Assembly (NCBI GenBank): GCA_934180065.1
Contig: CAKPRA010000003.1
Coordinates: forward strand, 1-64,000
DNA: 64,000 nt
Source of the DNA: an uncultured Clostridia bacterium
Lineage (GTDB): Bacteria > Bacillota > Clostridia > TANB77 > CAG-508
Reading direction: 5' to 3'
The first letter of the stretch is position 1. Every line of letters starts with the position of its first letter. The translations under genes were made by a program, and so were the position numbers. The notes beneath the pieces were generated by a model. It was not told where the DNA came from. It made no database searches and saw nothing but the letters and a program-made list of their open reading frames with translations. Of this stretch, positions 47,313-55,502 are shown in pieces.

Positions 47313-48008
47313 TTAATTTAGCATTTTAGCCAAATTTATTTCCTCTTCATTTAAATCAAAATTTTTTCCATTATTTTTTATTAATTCGTGTAAATTTTCC
47401 ATTGTTCTTGATTCATTAATTACATTTTCTATAGGAATTATATTAGATAATATTCTTTGTATTTTTTTCATATTTTGACTCATTTTCTCAAAATCTTTAT
47501 TTTCAAAAGCTTCCTTCCACTTATTATTATAATTTTGTAATTTTTCAATTTTCTCATTTTGAATATCAAATTCGTTTTCTATGTTGGTAGAAACCGTATT
47601 TAATATAGCATTTTTACTATTTTTTATTAAATTTGAAACATCTTTAGATATTAGTCCTGCAGATTTTGCTTTTTTCAATACAAAATCTATAGCATCAGAT
47701 ACTCCATCAATAAGACCACCTTTTTCAATTGCTTTTTTAGCCTGTGAAACTGTTTCAAAACTTCCCGTTATAGTGCCAATTGCCGTTTTTCCCAGTGATA
47801 CAGCCTTTTCAATTGCTGTGTCTATTGCTTCAGAAAAACCTTCCTCTATAAAGGCATCCTTTATTTCTATAACATCATCTTCTATAAAATTTGGTAATAT
47901 AGCTTTTAAACCTATATCTACTGCAGAATTTATTGCCTGTCCCAAACTTGATTGAAAAAAATTATTTTCAACTGAATTTTCTAAATTTAAATTTTCAATT
48001 AATTCCAT
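47313..48008 (-). CDS. Helical hypothetical protein
   Basis: 231 residues, almost wholly amphipathic helices rich in Ala, Ile, Lys and Glu. Three similar stretches recur in the first half (LGQAINSAVDIGLKAIL, FSEAIDTAIEKAVSLGK, LIDGVSDAIDFVLKKAK), and the C-terminal part is a charged coiled coil. No signal peptide, Cys or known motif. ATG 48008 follows GGAGAAATTA. Lying downstream of the VirB4/CpaE genes on the same strand, it may be part of that operon, although a 245-bp AT-repeat region separates them. I do not recognise the family. Confidence 0.65.
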   Translation of the reverse strand: MELIENLNLENSVENNFFQSSLGQAINSAVDIGLKAILPNFIEDDVIEIKDAFIEEGFSEAIDTAIEKAVSLGKTAIGTITGSFETVSQAKKAIEKGGLIDGVSDAIDFVLKKAKSAGLISKDVSNLIKNSKNAILNTVSTNIENEFDIQNEKIEKLQNYNNKWKEAFENKDFEKMSQNMKKIQRILSNIIPIENVINESRTMENLHELIKNNGKNFDLNEEEINLAKMLN

Positions 48009-48097
48009 TAATTTCTCCTTTATTATCTTTTATTTTAATAATTTAAAATTATTATTTAAATATTGTTTTTATTAAATTATTTATATTTTCAATTTAT

Positions 48098-48252
48098 TTT
48101 TATTTATTTTATATTTATTTTTTATTATTTTTTATTTATTTTTTATTATTTTTCATTTATTTTTTATTATTTTTCATTTATTTTTTATTATTTTTTATTT
48201 ATTTTTTATTATTTTTTATTTATTTTTTTATTATTTATTTTTTTATTATTTT
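48098..48252. repeat. AT-only 21-bp tandem repeat
   Basis: About seven or eight imperfect copies of the unit TTATTTTTYATTTATTTTTTA (21 bases, Y mostly T or C). It is almost entirely A and T. The plus-strand ORF it creates is repeat artefact. It may have arisen from slippage and may bend or melt readily. Confidence 0.8.
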
Positions 48253-48369
48253 TTATTTATTTTTTATATTTTCTTCAATTATATATTCAATATTAAATTC
48301 GCCTATTTCATTCTTTTCGCATATTTGCTCTGGTTTTATATACTTATTTATATCTATATATTCCTCCAT
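48253..48369 (-). CDS. Small protein, 38 residues, in the VirB4/CpaE operon
   Basis: ATG 48367-48369 follows GGGAGAAAA at normal spacing, 11 bases after the CpaE-like gene's stop. It reads MEEYIDINKYIKPEQICEKN… to TAA at 48253. Acidic, one Cys, no membrane segment. The good ribosome site and tight linkage support it being real; the following AT repeat could mean that a once longer gene was cut. Confidence 0.45.
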   Translation of the reverse strand: MEEYIDINKYIKPEQICEKNEIGEFNIEYIIEENIKNK

Positions 48370-48380
48370 TTTTCTCCCAT

Positions 48381-49526
48381 CTAATAAATTTTATTAATTA
48401 TTTTTTTACAGAAAAATTTATTAATAAAATTAAATTTATAATTATTTTTTATATTATAAAAAAACAAAATTTCATTTTTTATTTTTCCAATTATTTTTAT
48501 ATTTTCAAAAATGTTTTTATTAATTATTTTTTTATTAATTAAATATTCTAATATATTAAATTTATAATAAATAATATTTATTTTTTTATTATTTATTTGC
48601 CATTTTTTTATTAAAATATTTATTAATTTTCTTGTTTTATTTATTTCTAATTTATTTAATCCTGTTAATAAAAATATTTCGTCAGCCATATTTAAAATAT
48701 ATTTATTTTTATCAAAATTATATTCAGAATATGTATCAATTAATATATAGTCATATTTTTCCTTTATATTATTTATCTTAGTTTTAAAATTTTCTAAATT
48801 TAATTTATTATAATAATATAAAATATTAAGACCTATCAATATGTCTATATTGTTATGAACATTAAAAATATAATTATTAATATTTAATTCATCTATTTTA
48901 GCATACTCAAATTTTTTATTATATATATCATTAATTTGAGAATTGATTAAATCAAAATCAATTATTAAAACCTTTTTATTTTTCAAAGAATTTGCCAGCA
49001 TTACACAAAAAGATGTCTTTCCTATTCCTCTTGCTCCTGTAATTCCTATTATTTTATTTTCTTGATTATTTAATATTATTTTTTTATTTTTAGATATTTT
49101 TTTATTATTTTTTTCATTTAATAATTTTTTTAAATTATTAATTTCACTTCTTAGCTCTATATTTAAATATTCAATATTTTTTGTCTTTAAAAAATTTACT
49201 ATTTCGGATATTTCAATATCATCATAAAAAATATCTAATATTCCTTTTTTTAATAATATATCTTCTATTTTTTTATTTTTCTTATTTATAACCACTATAA
49301 TTTTTATTTTTCTATTATTGTTAATTACTTTATCTATAAAATCATTTAAATTATTAATATCTATAATTTCGCCTAATATTAAATAATCAATTTCGCTATT
49401 TAATTCTAAGAATTCTAATACCCCATCAAAATACATTATGTCATTACCAATAACATTAAACTCTTCATATTTTTTTAATTCATTATTTAAACTTGGATTC
49501 CCCAATGCAGTAATTATTTTAATCAA
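48381..49526 (-). CDS. CpaE/TadZ-like P-loop ATPase
   Basis: 381 residues. Residues 1-115 resemble a degenerate receiver domain (DYLILGEIIDINNLNDFIDK, KIIVVINKKNKK), as in CpaE/TadZ. Then comes a MinD/ParA-type NTPase with a deviant Walker A (ITGARGIGKTSF, about 157-168), LIIDFDL (about 184-190) and YILIDTYSEY. Such proteins place secretion or pilus machines in the cell. The C-terminal 80 residues are very Lys/Ile/Asn-rich and partly hydrophobic, unlike a typical CpaE. Its ATG overlaps the stop of the VirB4 gene by 4 bases (ATGA), so the two are translationally coupled. Confidence 0.8.
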   Translation of the reverse strand: MIKIITALGNPSLNNELKKYEEFNVIGNDIMYFDGVLEFLELNSEIDYLILGEIIDINNLNDFIDKVINNNRKIKIIVVINKKNKKIEDILLKKGILDIFYDDIEISEIVNFLKTKNIEYLNIELRSEINNLKKLLNEKNNKKISKNKKIILNNQENKIIGITGARGIGKTSFCVMLANSLKNKKVLIIDFDLINSQINDIYNKKFEYAKIDELNINNYIFNVHNNIDILIGLNILYYYNKLNLENFKTKINNIKEKYDYILIDTYSEYNFDKNKYILNMADEIFLLTGLNKLEINKTRKLINILIKKWQINNKKINIIYYKFNILEYLINKKIINKNIFENIKIIGKIKNEILFFYNIKNNYKFNFINKFFCKKIINKIY

Positions 49527-51361
49527 ATTTTACCTCCATTAATAATATCATTTTCATATTCTGCAGATTCTATTTTAGTTATTATATGGTCATCTCCAAC
49601 AATCATAAGAGCCTCTCCTCTCTTTAATGATTTTATTTCTATTTTTTCTCTATCAGAAATATTTTCATATTTTTGTAAAATATTTAGATTTTCTTCTTCT
49701 AATGAAAAGAAGTTTTTTACACTAGAATTATTTAAAATACTTCTTCCATAAATCCCTTCATCTAAACTAAATAAATCTGAAACATCTTGAGTTATAGCAA
49801 CTGCACTTCCTCCATATTTTCTTATAGTTTTGAAAATCTTATATATAAAACTTGCAACATCTTTATTTGAAGTAATACCTATTAACCTCCAAATTTCGTC
49901 TAAATATATTGATTTTTTGACATTCCTATCTTTTTTTATTTTATCCCAAAATAGCTCTGTAAATAGATACATTCCATACTTTAAATTTTCCTCTCCAAGT
50001 TCATATATATCTGCAATAATTAGTTTATTATCAAGCTCAATATTTGTATGATTATTAAAAAAACTTAATGACCCTTTTACAAAAGGAATTAATTTTATCC
50101 TAAATTTATTCGCGGTTAAATCTTTTTGCAAAATATTATATAAGTCCTCCAAAATTGGCATATCCCTAGTACATTTAAATTCTTTATTATTGCTTAATTT
50201 ATTATTATTGTTTTTATATAAGCTAGAATCATCAAAATTAATTCCTTTTAAATTATAGGTTTCTATCAATTTCTGCTCTAAAATAGATTTATCTTCTTCA
50301 TCTAAGTTTCCAAAAATCAGATTAAAAAAACCAATTAGTTTTGTGATTTTTGTTGCTAGATATCCATTTTGACCTTCTTCTAAGCTTTCTTTTCTAATAT
50401 CAAAAATATTTATATATGTATTTGAATTTGGACCAATTTTAAGCAGAGTTCCATCCATAGCACTGCATATATTTGTATATTCTCTTTCTGGATCTATAAC
50501 ATATTGCTCTATTCCTAATAGTCTATATCTAATTATTAAGAGCTTTGTAAAATATGATTTTCCTGCTCCACTCGTTCCAAAAATACACATATTTGCATTT
50601 TTGTATTTGCTACTATTATATTTATTTATAAAAACAAGTGAATTATTATTAATATTTGTTCCTATAAATATTCCATCATCGTCGTATAATGATGATGTTA
50701 TAAATGGATATGTTGCAAGTAAACCACTTGTTAAGACATTTCTTCTTGTTACATCTCTAACTTCTTTATAATTACTAAAAAATGGCAAACATGATTTAAA
50801 GGCCTGCTCTTGTCTAAAATAAGCTCTTCTTGTTTGCATTCCTTTACTTTGAAGTAAACCTTCTATTTTGTTTAGTAAATATTCCAAATCTTTTTTACTT
50901 TGAGAAAATACATTAACAAAAATATATAAAAAAAATAAATCTTCATTATTGATTTGGATTTCTTTTCTTATATATTTTGCGTCATTATAAGCAAATGCCG
51001 CAACATCTATATCCTGCCTAGATTCATTGAAATCTTGTAAATCAATTCCTACATTACCAATATGATATGTTAAATCTTTTATAACTTTGTAATTATTCTG
51101 TTTTTCATAATACATAGATATATTTATATTTAAATTAGAATCTATGATATTTTTTAATATTAAATCATCATATTCTCTATTATAATTTATAATTAATAAT
51201 GTAGAATAATTTATATTATCTATTTCTATATATTTTGGATTTGATACATTTATATATGCTGGTGCTATAAAATCTTTGCTTGAAAAAAAACCTTTTTGAA
51301 TCGAATTTTCATTATCACTTTTTTTAAGATTAAATATTTTTATTATATCACCTCCATTCAT
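49523..51361 (-). CDS. VirB4-type conjugation/secretion ATPase
   Basis: 612 residues. Walker A is FGTSGAGKSYF (about residues 259-269), Walker B KSIYLDEIWRL (about 485), then AVAITQDVSDLF and the C-terminal LKRGEALMIVGDDH, all as in VirB4/TraE/TrbE motors of type IV secretion. SESxKxLxxLLNKIEG-like helical N-terminal segments (about 130-190) are also familiar. A full VirB4 is about 800-850 residues; the missing N-terminal portion is roughly the size of the upstream gene, with which it overlaps by 4 bases. This looks like a split VirB4. No VirB6/8, coupling protein or relaxase gene is near. Confidence 0.9.
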   Translation of the reverse strand: MNGGDIIKIFNLKKSDNENSIQKGFFSSKDFIAPAYINVSNPKYIEIDNINYSTLLIINYNREYDDLILKNIIDSNLNINISMYYEKQNNYKVIKDLTYHIGNVGIDLQDFNESRQDIDVAAFAYNDAKYIRKEIQINNEDLFFLYIFVNVFSQSKKDLEYLLNKIEGLLQSKGMQTRRAYFRQEQAFKSCLPFFSNYKEVRDVTRRNVLTSGLLATYPFITSSLYDDDGIFIGTNINNNSLVFINKYNSSKYKNANMCIFGTSGAGKSYFTKLLIIRYRLLGIEQYVIDPEREYTNICSAMDGTLLKIGPNSNTYINIFDIRKESLEEGQNGYLATKITKLIGFFNLIFGNLDEEDKSILEQKLIETYNLKGINFDDSSLYKNNNNKLSNNKEFKCTRDMPILEDLYNILQKDLTANKFRIKLIPFVKGSLSFFNNHTNIELDNKLIIADIYELGEENLKYGMYLFTELFWDKIKKDRNVKKSIYLDEIWRLIGITSNKDVASFIYKIFKTIRKYGGSAVAITQDVSDLFSLDEGIYGRSILNNSSVKNFFSLEEENLNILQKYENISDREKIEIKSLKRGEALMIVGDDHIITKIESAEYENDIINGGKI

Positions 51362-51948
51362 TCAAAAATAAATTTTTGACTATTTAAAAATGAAAATAAT
51401 ATATTTATTACATCTTCCTTGTTATCGATGTTTATAATTCTATTGCCACAACGTACTAGACAATCTTTTATTTTTAAATATTTTTCATTTAATTCATCAC
51501 AAGCTAATGCCTCAAAATCTTCAACTTCTTTATTAATGTTTTGACTTTTTATAATAATATAAAAATTTTTAGTTGATGATTTTTTCTTTTTATTTAGCTC
51601 TTTAATATAATAAATATAATTTTGCGAAATTTTTTGAATAGTATCATTTTCATTATGTTTTTGGGATTCTACACAAGAAATGTGTTTAGATAGGTCTTCT
51701 TTTTTGCTTTGGATTAAAATTTGTAAGTCTGAATTAAAAGTTTTTAGAAATATTTTATAAGAATTCAAAATAGCTTCTTTTTCCATTTCTGATTTTAAAT
51801 TAAAATTAATTGGAACAACTTTAATTATTTTTACATATTTATCATTTGTTTTAATTATGCCATTCTGTAAAATTTTATTAAATTGCAACCATGACTGAGT
51901 TGAATTTAAATTTTCTTTTTTTAAAATTATTATACCTCCTTTTTTCAA
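51358..51948 (-). CDS. TraC/VirB4-N-terminus-like protein, first gene of operon
   Basis: About 190 residues. The segment QSWLQFNKILQNGIIKTNDKYVKIIKVVPINFNLKSEME resembles the beta-rich N-terminal domain found at the head of VirB4/TraC proteins (quoted here in parts: QSWLQF…ILQNGII, KIIKVVPINFNLK, and EAILNSYKIFLKTF). It therefore probably works with the VirB4 motor whose gene it overlaps. The start is unclear: the only conventional codon is TTG at 51948, but AAAGGAGGT lies inside the frame right after it and points to an ATT at 51927; the predicted transcription start is also at about 51951. Lys-rich and soluble. Confidence 0.7.
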   Translation of the reverse strand: MKKGGIIILKKENLNSTQSWLQFNKILQNGIIKTNDKYVKIIKVVPINFNLKSEMEKEAILNSYKIFLKTFNSDLQILIQSKKEDLSKHISCVESQKHNENDTIQKISQNYIYYIKELNKKKKSSTKNFYIIIKSQNINKEVEDFEALACDELNEKYLKIKDCLVRCGNRIINIDNKEDVINILFSFLNSQKFIFE

Positions 51949-51957
51949 TGTATTTAA

Positions 51958-51986
51958 ATTATAGAATCATTATTTACATATGTCAA
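51958..51986 (-). promoter_or_regulatory. Consensus promoter of the VirB4/CpaE operon
   Basis: Minus strand TTGACA (51981-51986), 17 bases, TATAAT (51958-51963): both boxes match consensus exactly. The operon should be well expressed. Confidence 0.8.
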
Positions 51987-52129
51987 TCAATTTCGTATTC
52001 TAGATTTCGACATAATATTACAAGTAGTCCTTTTTATCTAATGAAAATATCTGATTTTAATATATTATATTGTTTTCAAAATTACTTGCAAGTATAATTA
52101 TACCTATCTATTAAATTTCTCTATTATAT

Positions 52130-52176
52130 AAAAAAACTAATTTGTAATTGTATAAATAATAATTACAGATTAGCTT
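52130..52176. terminator. Terminator after tag
   Basis: CTAATTTGTAATT / AATTACAGATTAG stem with T tracts on both sides; it closes the tag transcript on the minus strand. Confidence 0.8.
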
Positions 52177-52193
52177 TTTGTTATTTTTTATAA

Positions 52194-52742
52194 TTAATTT
52201 TTAAATAAAAAACAGTTTTCGTCATGTGAGTAAATTACACCTATTGCCTGCAAATACGAATATATTATTGTTGATCCAACAAATTTCATTCCTCTTTTTT
52301 GCAAATCTTTTGAAATTTTATCTGATAATTCCGATGTTGTTTTATTAACTTCATATATCATTTTATCTTTCGTAAATTGTTTTAAATAATTGTAAAATGT
52401 TCCATATTCTTTTTGTATATTTTTAAATATTTTAGCATTAATTATACTAGCGTTAATTTTTAATTTATTTCTTACTATTTTTTCGTTTAATAATAATTCA
52501 TTTATTTTTTTGCTATCATAATTACATATTTTATCAATATCAAAATTATCATATGCTTTTTCAAAATCCGCTCTTTTATTTAATATACATTCCCACGAAA
52601 GCCCTGCTTGAAATGATTCTAGTATTAACATTTCAAATAAATATTTTTCATTAAAATTAGGTTTACACCATTCTTCATCATGGTATTTTATATATAGTGG
52701 ATTTTTTAAATTACACCATTTACATCTATTTTTATTACTCAT
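52194..52742 (-). CDS. tag: DNA-3-methyladenine glycosylase I
   Basis: Base-excision enzyme of 182 residues that removes 3-methyladenine. CKWCNLKNPLYIKYHDEEWC holds the first two zinc Cys and the conserved W/E region (given in parts: CKWC and YHDEEW); LESFQAGLSWECILNKR is the signature helix; YSHDENCF near the end supplies the remaining metal ligands His and Cys. MKFVGSTIIYSYLQAIGVI is also typical. Length is normal (about 185). Next to a fragment of an O6-alkylguanine transferase, it hints at a former alkylation-repair cluster. Confidence 0.93.
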   Translation of the reverse strand: MSNKNRCKWCNLKNPLYIKYHDEEWCKPNFNEKYLFEMLILESFQAGLSWECILNKRADFEKAYDNFDIDKICNYDSKKINELLLNEKIVRNKLKINASIINAKIFKNIQKEYGTFYNYLKQFTKDKMIYEVNKTTSELSDKISKDLQKRGMKFVGSTIIYSYLQAIGVIYSHDENCFLFKN

Positions 52743-52929
52743 AAAGTGTTCCCCCTTTTTATTCTAGAAATTCTTTTCAAGGTTTTTGTATATTTATCTA
52801 ATTGTATTTTATCGTTATTATCACATTTTTTACATACTTTCAATGAGTTTTATCACATTTTTTACATTATTTTTTGTCAAAATATCATATTTTTCACATT
52901 TATGGTAATTTTTCTAACAAAAATTACCT
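52743..52929. promoter_or_regulatory. Upstream region of tag with direct repeats
   Basis: TTATCACATTTTTTACAT occurs at about 52818-52835 and again at 52850-52867, and a weaker TTTTTCACATTTATGG follows. Two 18-base direct repeats 32 bases apart could be regulator sites. No gene is seen. Confidence 0.4.
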
Positions 52930-53141
52930 TATAGAGCCGTCCCATTTGTTGGTACAGAAAACTTGCTCATATCATTTTTTTCTAATTTTAAAAGACTATT
53001 TTTATTATTAATTCCTCCGCCATATCCAGTTAAAGATCCATTAGTTCCAACTACTCTATGACAAGGAATTATTATGCAAATTGGATTCCAACCAACAGCT
53101 CCACCTACGGCTTGTTCAGATATTCTTTTACTCGTGTATTT
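52930..53141 (-). pseudogene. ogt: C-terminal remnant of O6-alkylguanine-DNA alkyltransferase
   Basis: In this frame KYTSKRISEQAVGGAVGWNP then IIIPCHRVVGTNGS and LTGYGGG follow in order, the MGMT/Ogt active-site region with the acceptor Cys in PCHRV, and the end VPTNGTAL matches the family C-terminus. There is no start or N-terminal domain: the first 80-100 residues are missing and the fragment runs out of the 3' end of the MazG-like gene, overlapping it out of frame. It is therefore a truncated remnant. Confidence 0.8.
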
Positions 53142-53422
53142 ACTCCATCAATGACTTTATACTCTCTTCTTTCATTTTTATACACCTTTTTCTTTATTTC
53201 TTCTTCCAAATTAATTCCTAATATTTCAGACATACCTAACAAATATATTGCAACATCAGCGAGCTCTTCTCCTAAGTCATCTTTCTTTTTTCTCCAAGCT
53301 TCGTATGCTTCTGCAAGTTCCCCATATGTTAAGCAAAATTCTTTATTGATGTCAGTAGTATTAAATCCTTTGTTCACTTTATTTTGATATATCTCTTTTT
53401 GTAGTTCTTCCAAATCAACCAT
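53105..53422 (-). CDS. MazG-like nucleotide pyrophosphohydrolase
   Basis: 105 residues. FNTTDINKEFCLTYGELAEA followed by WRKKKDDLGEELADVAIYLL has the MazG layout: ExxE (GELAEA) and ExxD (EELADV) metal-binding pairs on two helices of a four-helix bundle. It would hydrolyse a non-canonical or abundant NTP. ATG 53422 follows AAAGGAG. The last codons overlap, in another frame, the remnant of the alkyltransferase gene, so its natural C-terminus may have been altered. Confidence 0.78.
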   Translation of the reverse strand: MVDLEELQKEIYQNKVNKGFNTTDINKEFCLTYGELAEAYEAWRKKKDDLGEELADVAIYLLGMSEILGINLEEEIKKKVYKNERREYKVIDGVNTRVKEYLNKP

Positions 53423-53465
53423 TTTGATAACTCCTTTACTTGTATCGTTTGAAATTTCCTATTAT

Positions 53466-53499
53466 ATAATAAAACGAATAAGTTCAAAACTTATTCGCC
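53466..53499 (-). terminator. gyrB terminator
   Basis: CGAATAAGTT / AACTTATTCG stem followed by TTTTATTA on the minus strand, 24 bases beyond the gyrB stop. Confidence 0.75.
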
Positions 53500-53522
53500 A
53501 AAATATTTGCTCTATATTATAA

Positions 53523-55454
53523 TTATATATCCAAATTCATAACATATTTTGCATTTTCTTCAATAAATTTTCTTCTTGGTTCAACTTCATCACCCATTAA
53601 CATTGAGAATGTTGCATCTGCATTTATAGCATCATCCAGTGTAACTCTAACAAGAACTCTTCTCTCAGGATCCATAGTTGTTTCCCACAATTGCTCTGGA
53701 TTCATTTCACCAAGACCTTTATATCTTTGAATAGATAATTGATCTATAGAAATACCTTTTTTACCTAAATCTTCATATGCTTTATTTAGCTCTTCATCTG
53801 TATAACAATATATATCTTGCATACCCTTTTTAGATAACTTATATAATGGTGGTTGAGCCAAATAAACATTTCCGTTTTCTATTAAAGGTCTCATATATCT
53901 AAAGAAAAATGTTAATAATAGTGTTCTAATATGTGCACCATCAACATCGGCATCAGCCATTATTATTACTTTACCATAACGTATTTTCGATATATCAAAA
54001 TCAGCTCCAATTCCAGCACCAACAGCAACAATAACAGGATTTAGTTTTTCATTTCCATATATTTTGTCAGCTCTTGCTTTTTCAACATTAAGCATTTTTC
54101 CCCATAATGGTAGAATAGCTTGGTAACGTCTATCTCTTCCCTGTTTAGCACTACCACCAGCAGAATCTCCCTCGACTATATATACTTCACACTCTGCAGC
54201 ATTTTTACTACTACAATCAGCTAATTTTCCTGGTAAAGTTGTTGTTTCTAAGGATGTTTTTCTTCTAACCAATTCTCTAGCTTTTCTTGCGGCTTCTCTA
54301 GCTCTTGAAGCACTTACACATTTCTCTAATATAGCTTTAGCAACATTTGGATTTTCTTCTAAAAATGTAGATAAAGCCTCATTTACTAAGCTTTGTACTA
54401 TACCAGTAACATTGCTGTTACCAAGTTTTGTCTTAGTTTGTCCCTCAAACTGTGGCTCTCTAACTTTAACAGATACTACAGCAGTAATACCTTCTCTTAT
54501 ATCTTCACCTTGTAAATTTCCATCTTTATCTTTTAAAATATTATGTGATCTGGCATAATCATTAAAAGTTTTTGTAAGAGCCCTTTTAAATCCCTCTAAA
54601 TGAGTTCCACCTTCAACTGTATTTATATTATTTACAAATGTATAAATATTTTCAGAATAAGCAGTTGTATATTGAAAAGCTATTTCAACAGGAACTTCAC
54701 CATCTTTATCAATATATATTGGTTGAGGATGTAATTTTTCTTTATTAACATTTAAATATTCAACAAAAGAAACTAAACCACCTTCATAACAAAATTCTGA
54801 TTTTTTAATATTTTCTGGATTTCTTAAATCTTCAATTGATATATATAAACCTTTTGTTAAAAATGCCATTTCTCTAAATCTAGCTTCTAATATATCAAAA
54901 TCATACTCTACAGCTTCAAAAATAGTATCATCTGCCAAAAATCTAACTTTTGTACCAGTTTTATCTGAATCTCCTATTCTTTGTAGAGATTGAATTGTTT
55001 TACCTTTTTCAAATTTCATAAAAAAGATTCCACCATCTCTTTGTATTGTAACTTCAGTCCAATTAGATAATGCATTTACAACAGATGCACCAACACCATG
55101 AAGTCCTCCAGATACTTTATAACCACTATCTCCACCAAATTTACCACCGGCATTTAATTTAGTATAAACAGTTTCAGCTGCTGATATTTTTGTTTTTGGA
55201 TGTATGTCAACAGGTATTCCTCTACCATTATCTTCTACAGATATAATATTTCCTGGTTCAATTTTTACTTCAATATGTGTACAATATCCAGCTAGTGCCT
55301 CATCAACACAGTTGTCCACTATTTCATAAACCAAATGATGTAAACCTCTTGTAGAAACACTACCAATGTACATACCTGGTCTCTTTCTTACATGCTCTAG
55401 TCCATCCAAAACTTGGATTTGCTCAGCATTATATTCATGCTCGTATTTTTCCAT
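53523..55454 (-). CDS. gyrB: DNA gyrase subunit B
   Basis: 643 residues. GHKL ATPase boxes: VYEIVDNCVDEALAGY, DNGRGIPVDIHPK and GGLHGVGASVVNALS. The TOPRIM domain follows with VEGDSAGGSAKQGRD and ADADVDGAHIRTLLLTFFF (given in parts). RPLIENGNVYLAQPPLYK and YKGLGEMNPEQLWETTMDPE complete the signature. It lies directly after recF with a 48-base gap, the classic dnaA-dnaN-recF-gyrB order. Length is normal for Gram-positive GyrB. Confidence 0.98.
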   Translation of the reverse strand: MEKYEHEYNAEQIQVLDGLEHVRKRPGMYIGSVSTRGLHHLVYEIVDNCVDEALAGYCTHIEVKIEPGNIISVEDNGRGIPVDIHPKTKISAAETVYTKLNAGGKFGGDSGYKVSGGLHGVGASVVNALSNWTEVTIQRDGGIFFMKFEKGKTIQSLQRIGDSDKTGTKVRFLADDTIFEAVEYDFDILEARFREMAFLTKGLYISIEDLRNPENIKKSEFCYEGGLVSFVEYLNVNKEKLHPQPIYIDKDGEVPVEIAFQYTTAYSENIYTFVNNINTVEGGTHLEGFKRALTKTFNDYARSHNILKDKDGNLQGEDIREGITAVVSVKVREPQFEGQTKTKLGNSNVTGIVQSLVNEALSTFLEENPNVAKAILEKCVSASRAREAARKARELVRRKTSLETTTLPGKLADCSSKNAAECEVYIVEGDSAGGSAKQGRDRRYQAILPLWGKMLNVEKARADKIYGNEKLNPVIVAVGAGIGADFDISKIRYGKVIIMADADVDGAHIRTLLLTFFFRYMRPLIENGNVYLAQPPLYKLSKKGMQDIYCYTDEELNKAYEDLGKKGISIDQLSIQRYKGLGEMNPEQLWETTMDPERRVLVRVTLDDAINADATFSMLMGDEVEPRRKFIEENAKYVMNLDI

Positions 55455-55502
55455 TGTATCTCAATCCTTTCTTGTATTAATACTGATTTATTATTTTAAT
55501 TA

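Noticed and set aside
48063..48296. Plus-strand ORF of 77 residues made of Phe/Tyr/Ile repeats
   Set aside because: It is a translation of the 21-bp AT repeat in a frame without stops; there is no sensible protein sequence.
53455..53475. TTTCCTATTATATAATA near gyrB's end resembles the ends of the 212-bp unit
   Set aside because: The match is about 12 AT-rich bases with no further similarity; too short to call another copy.
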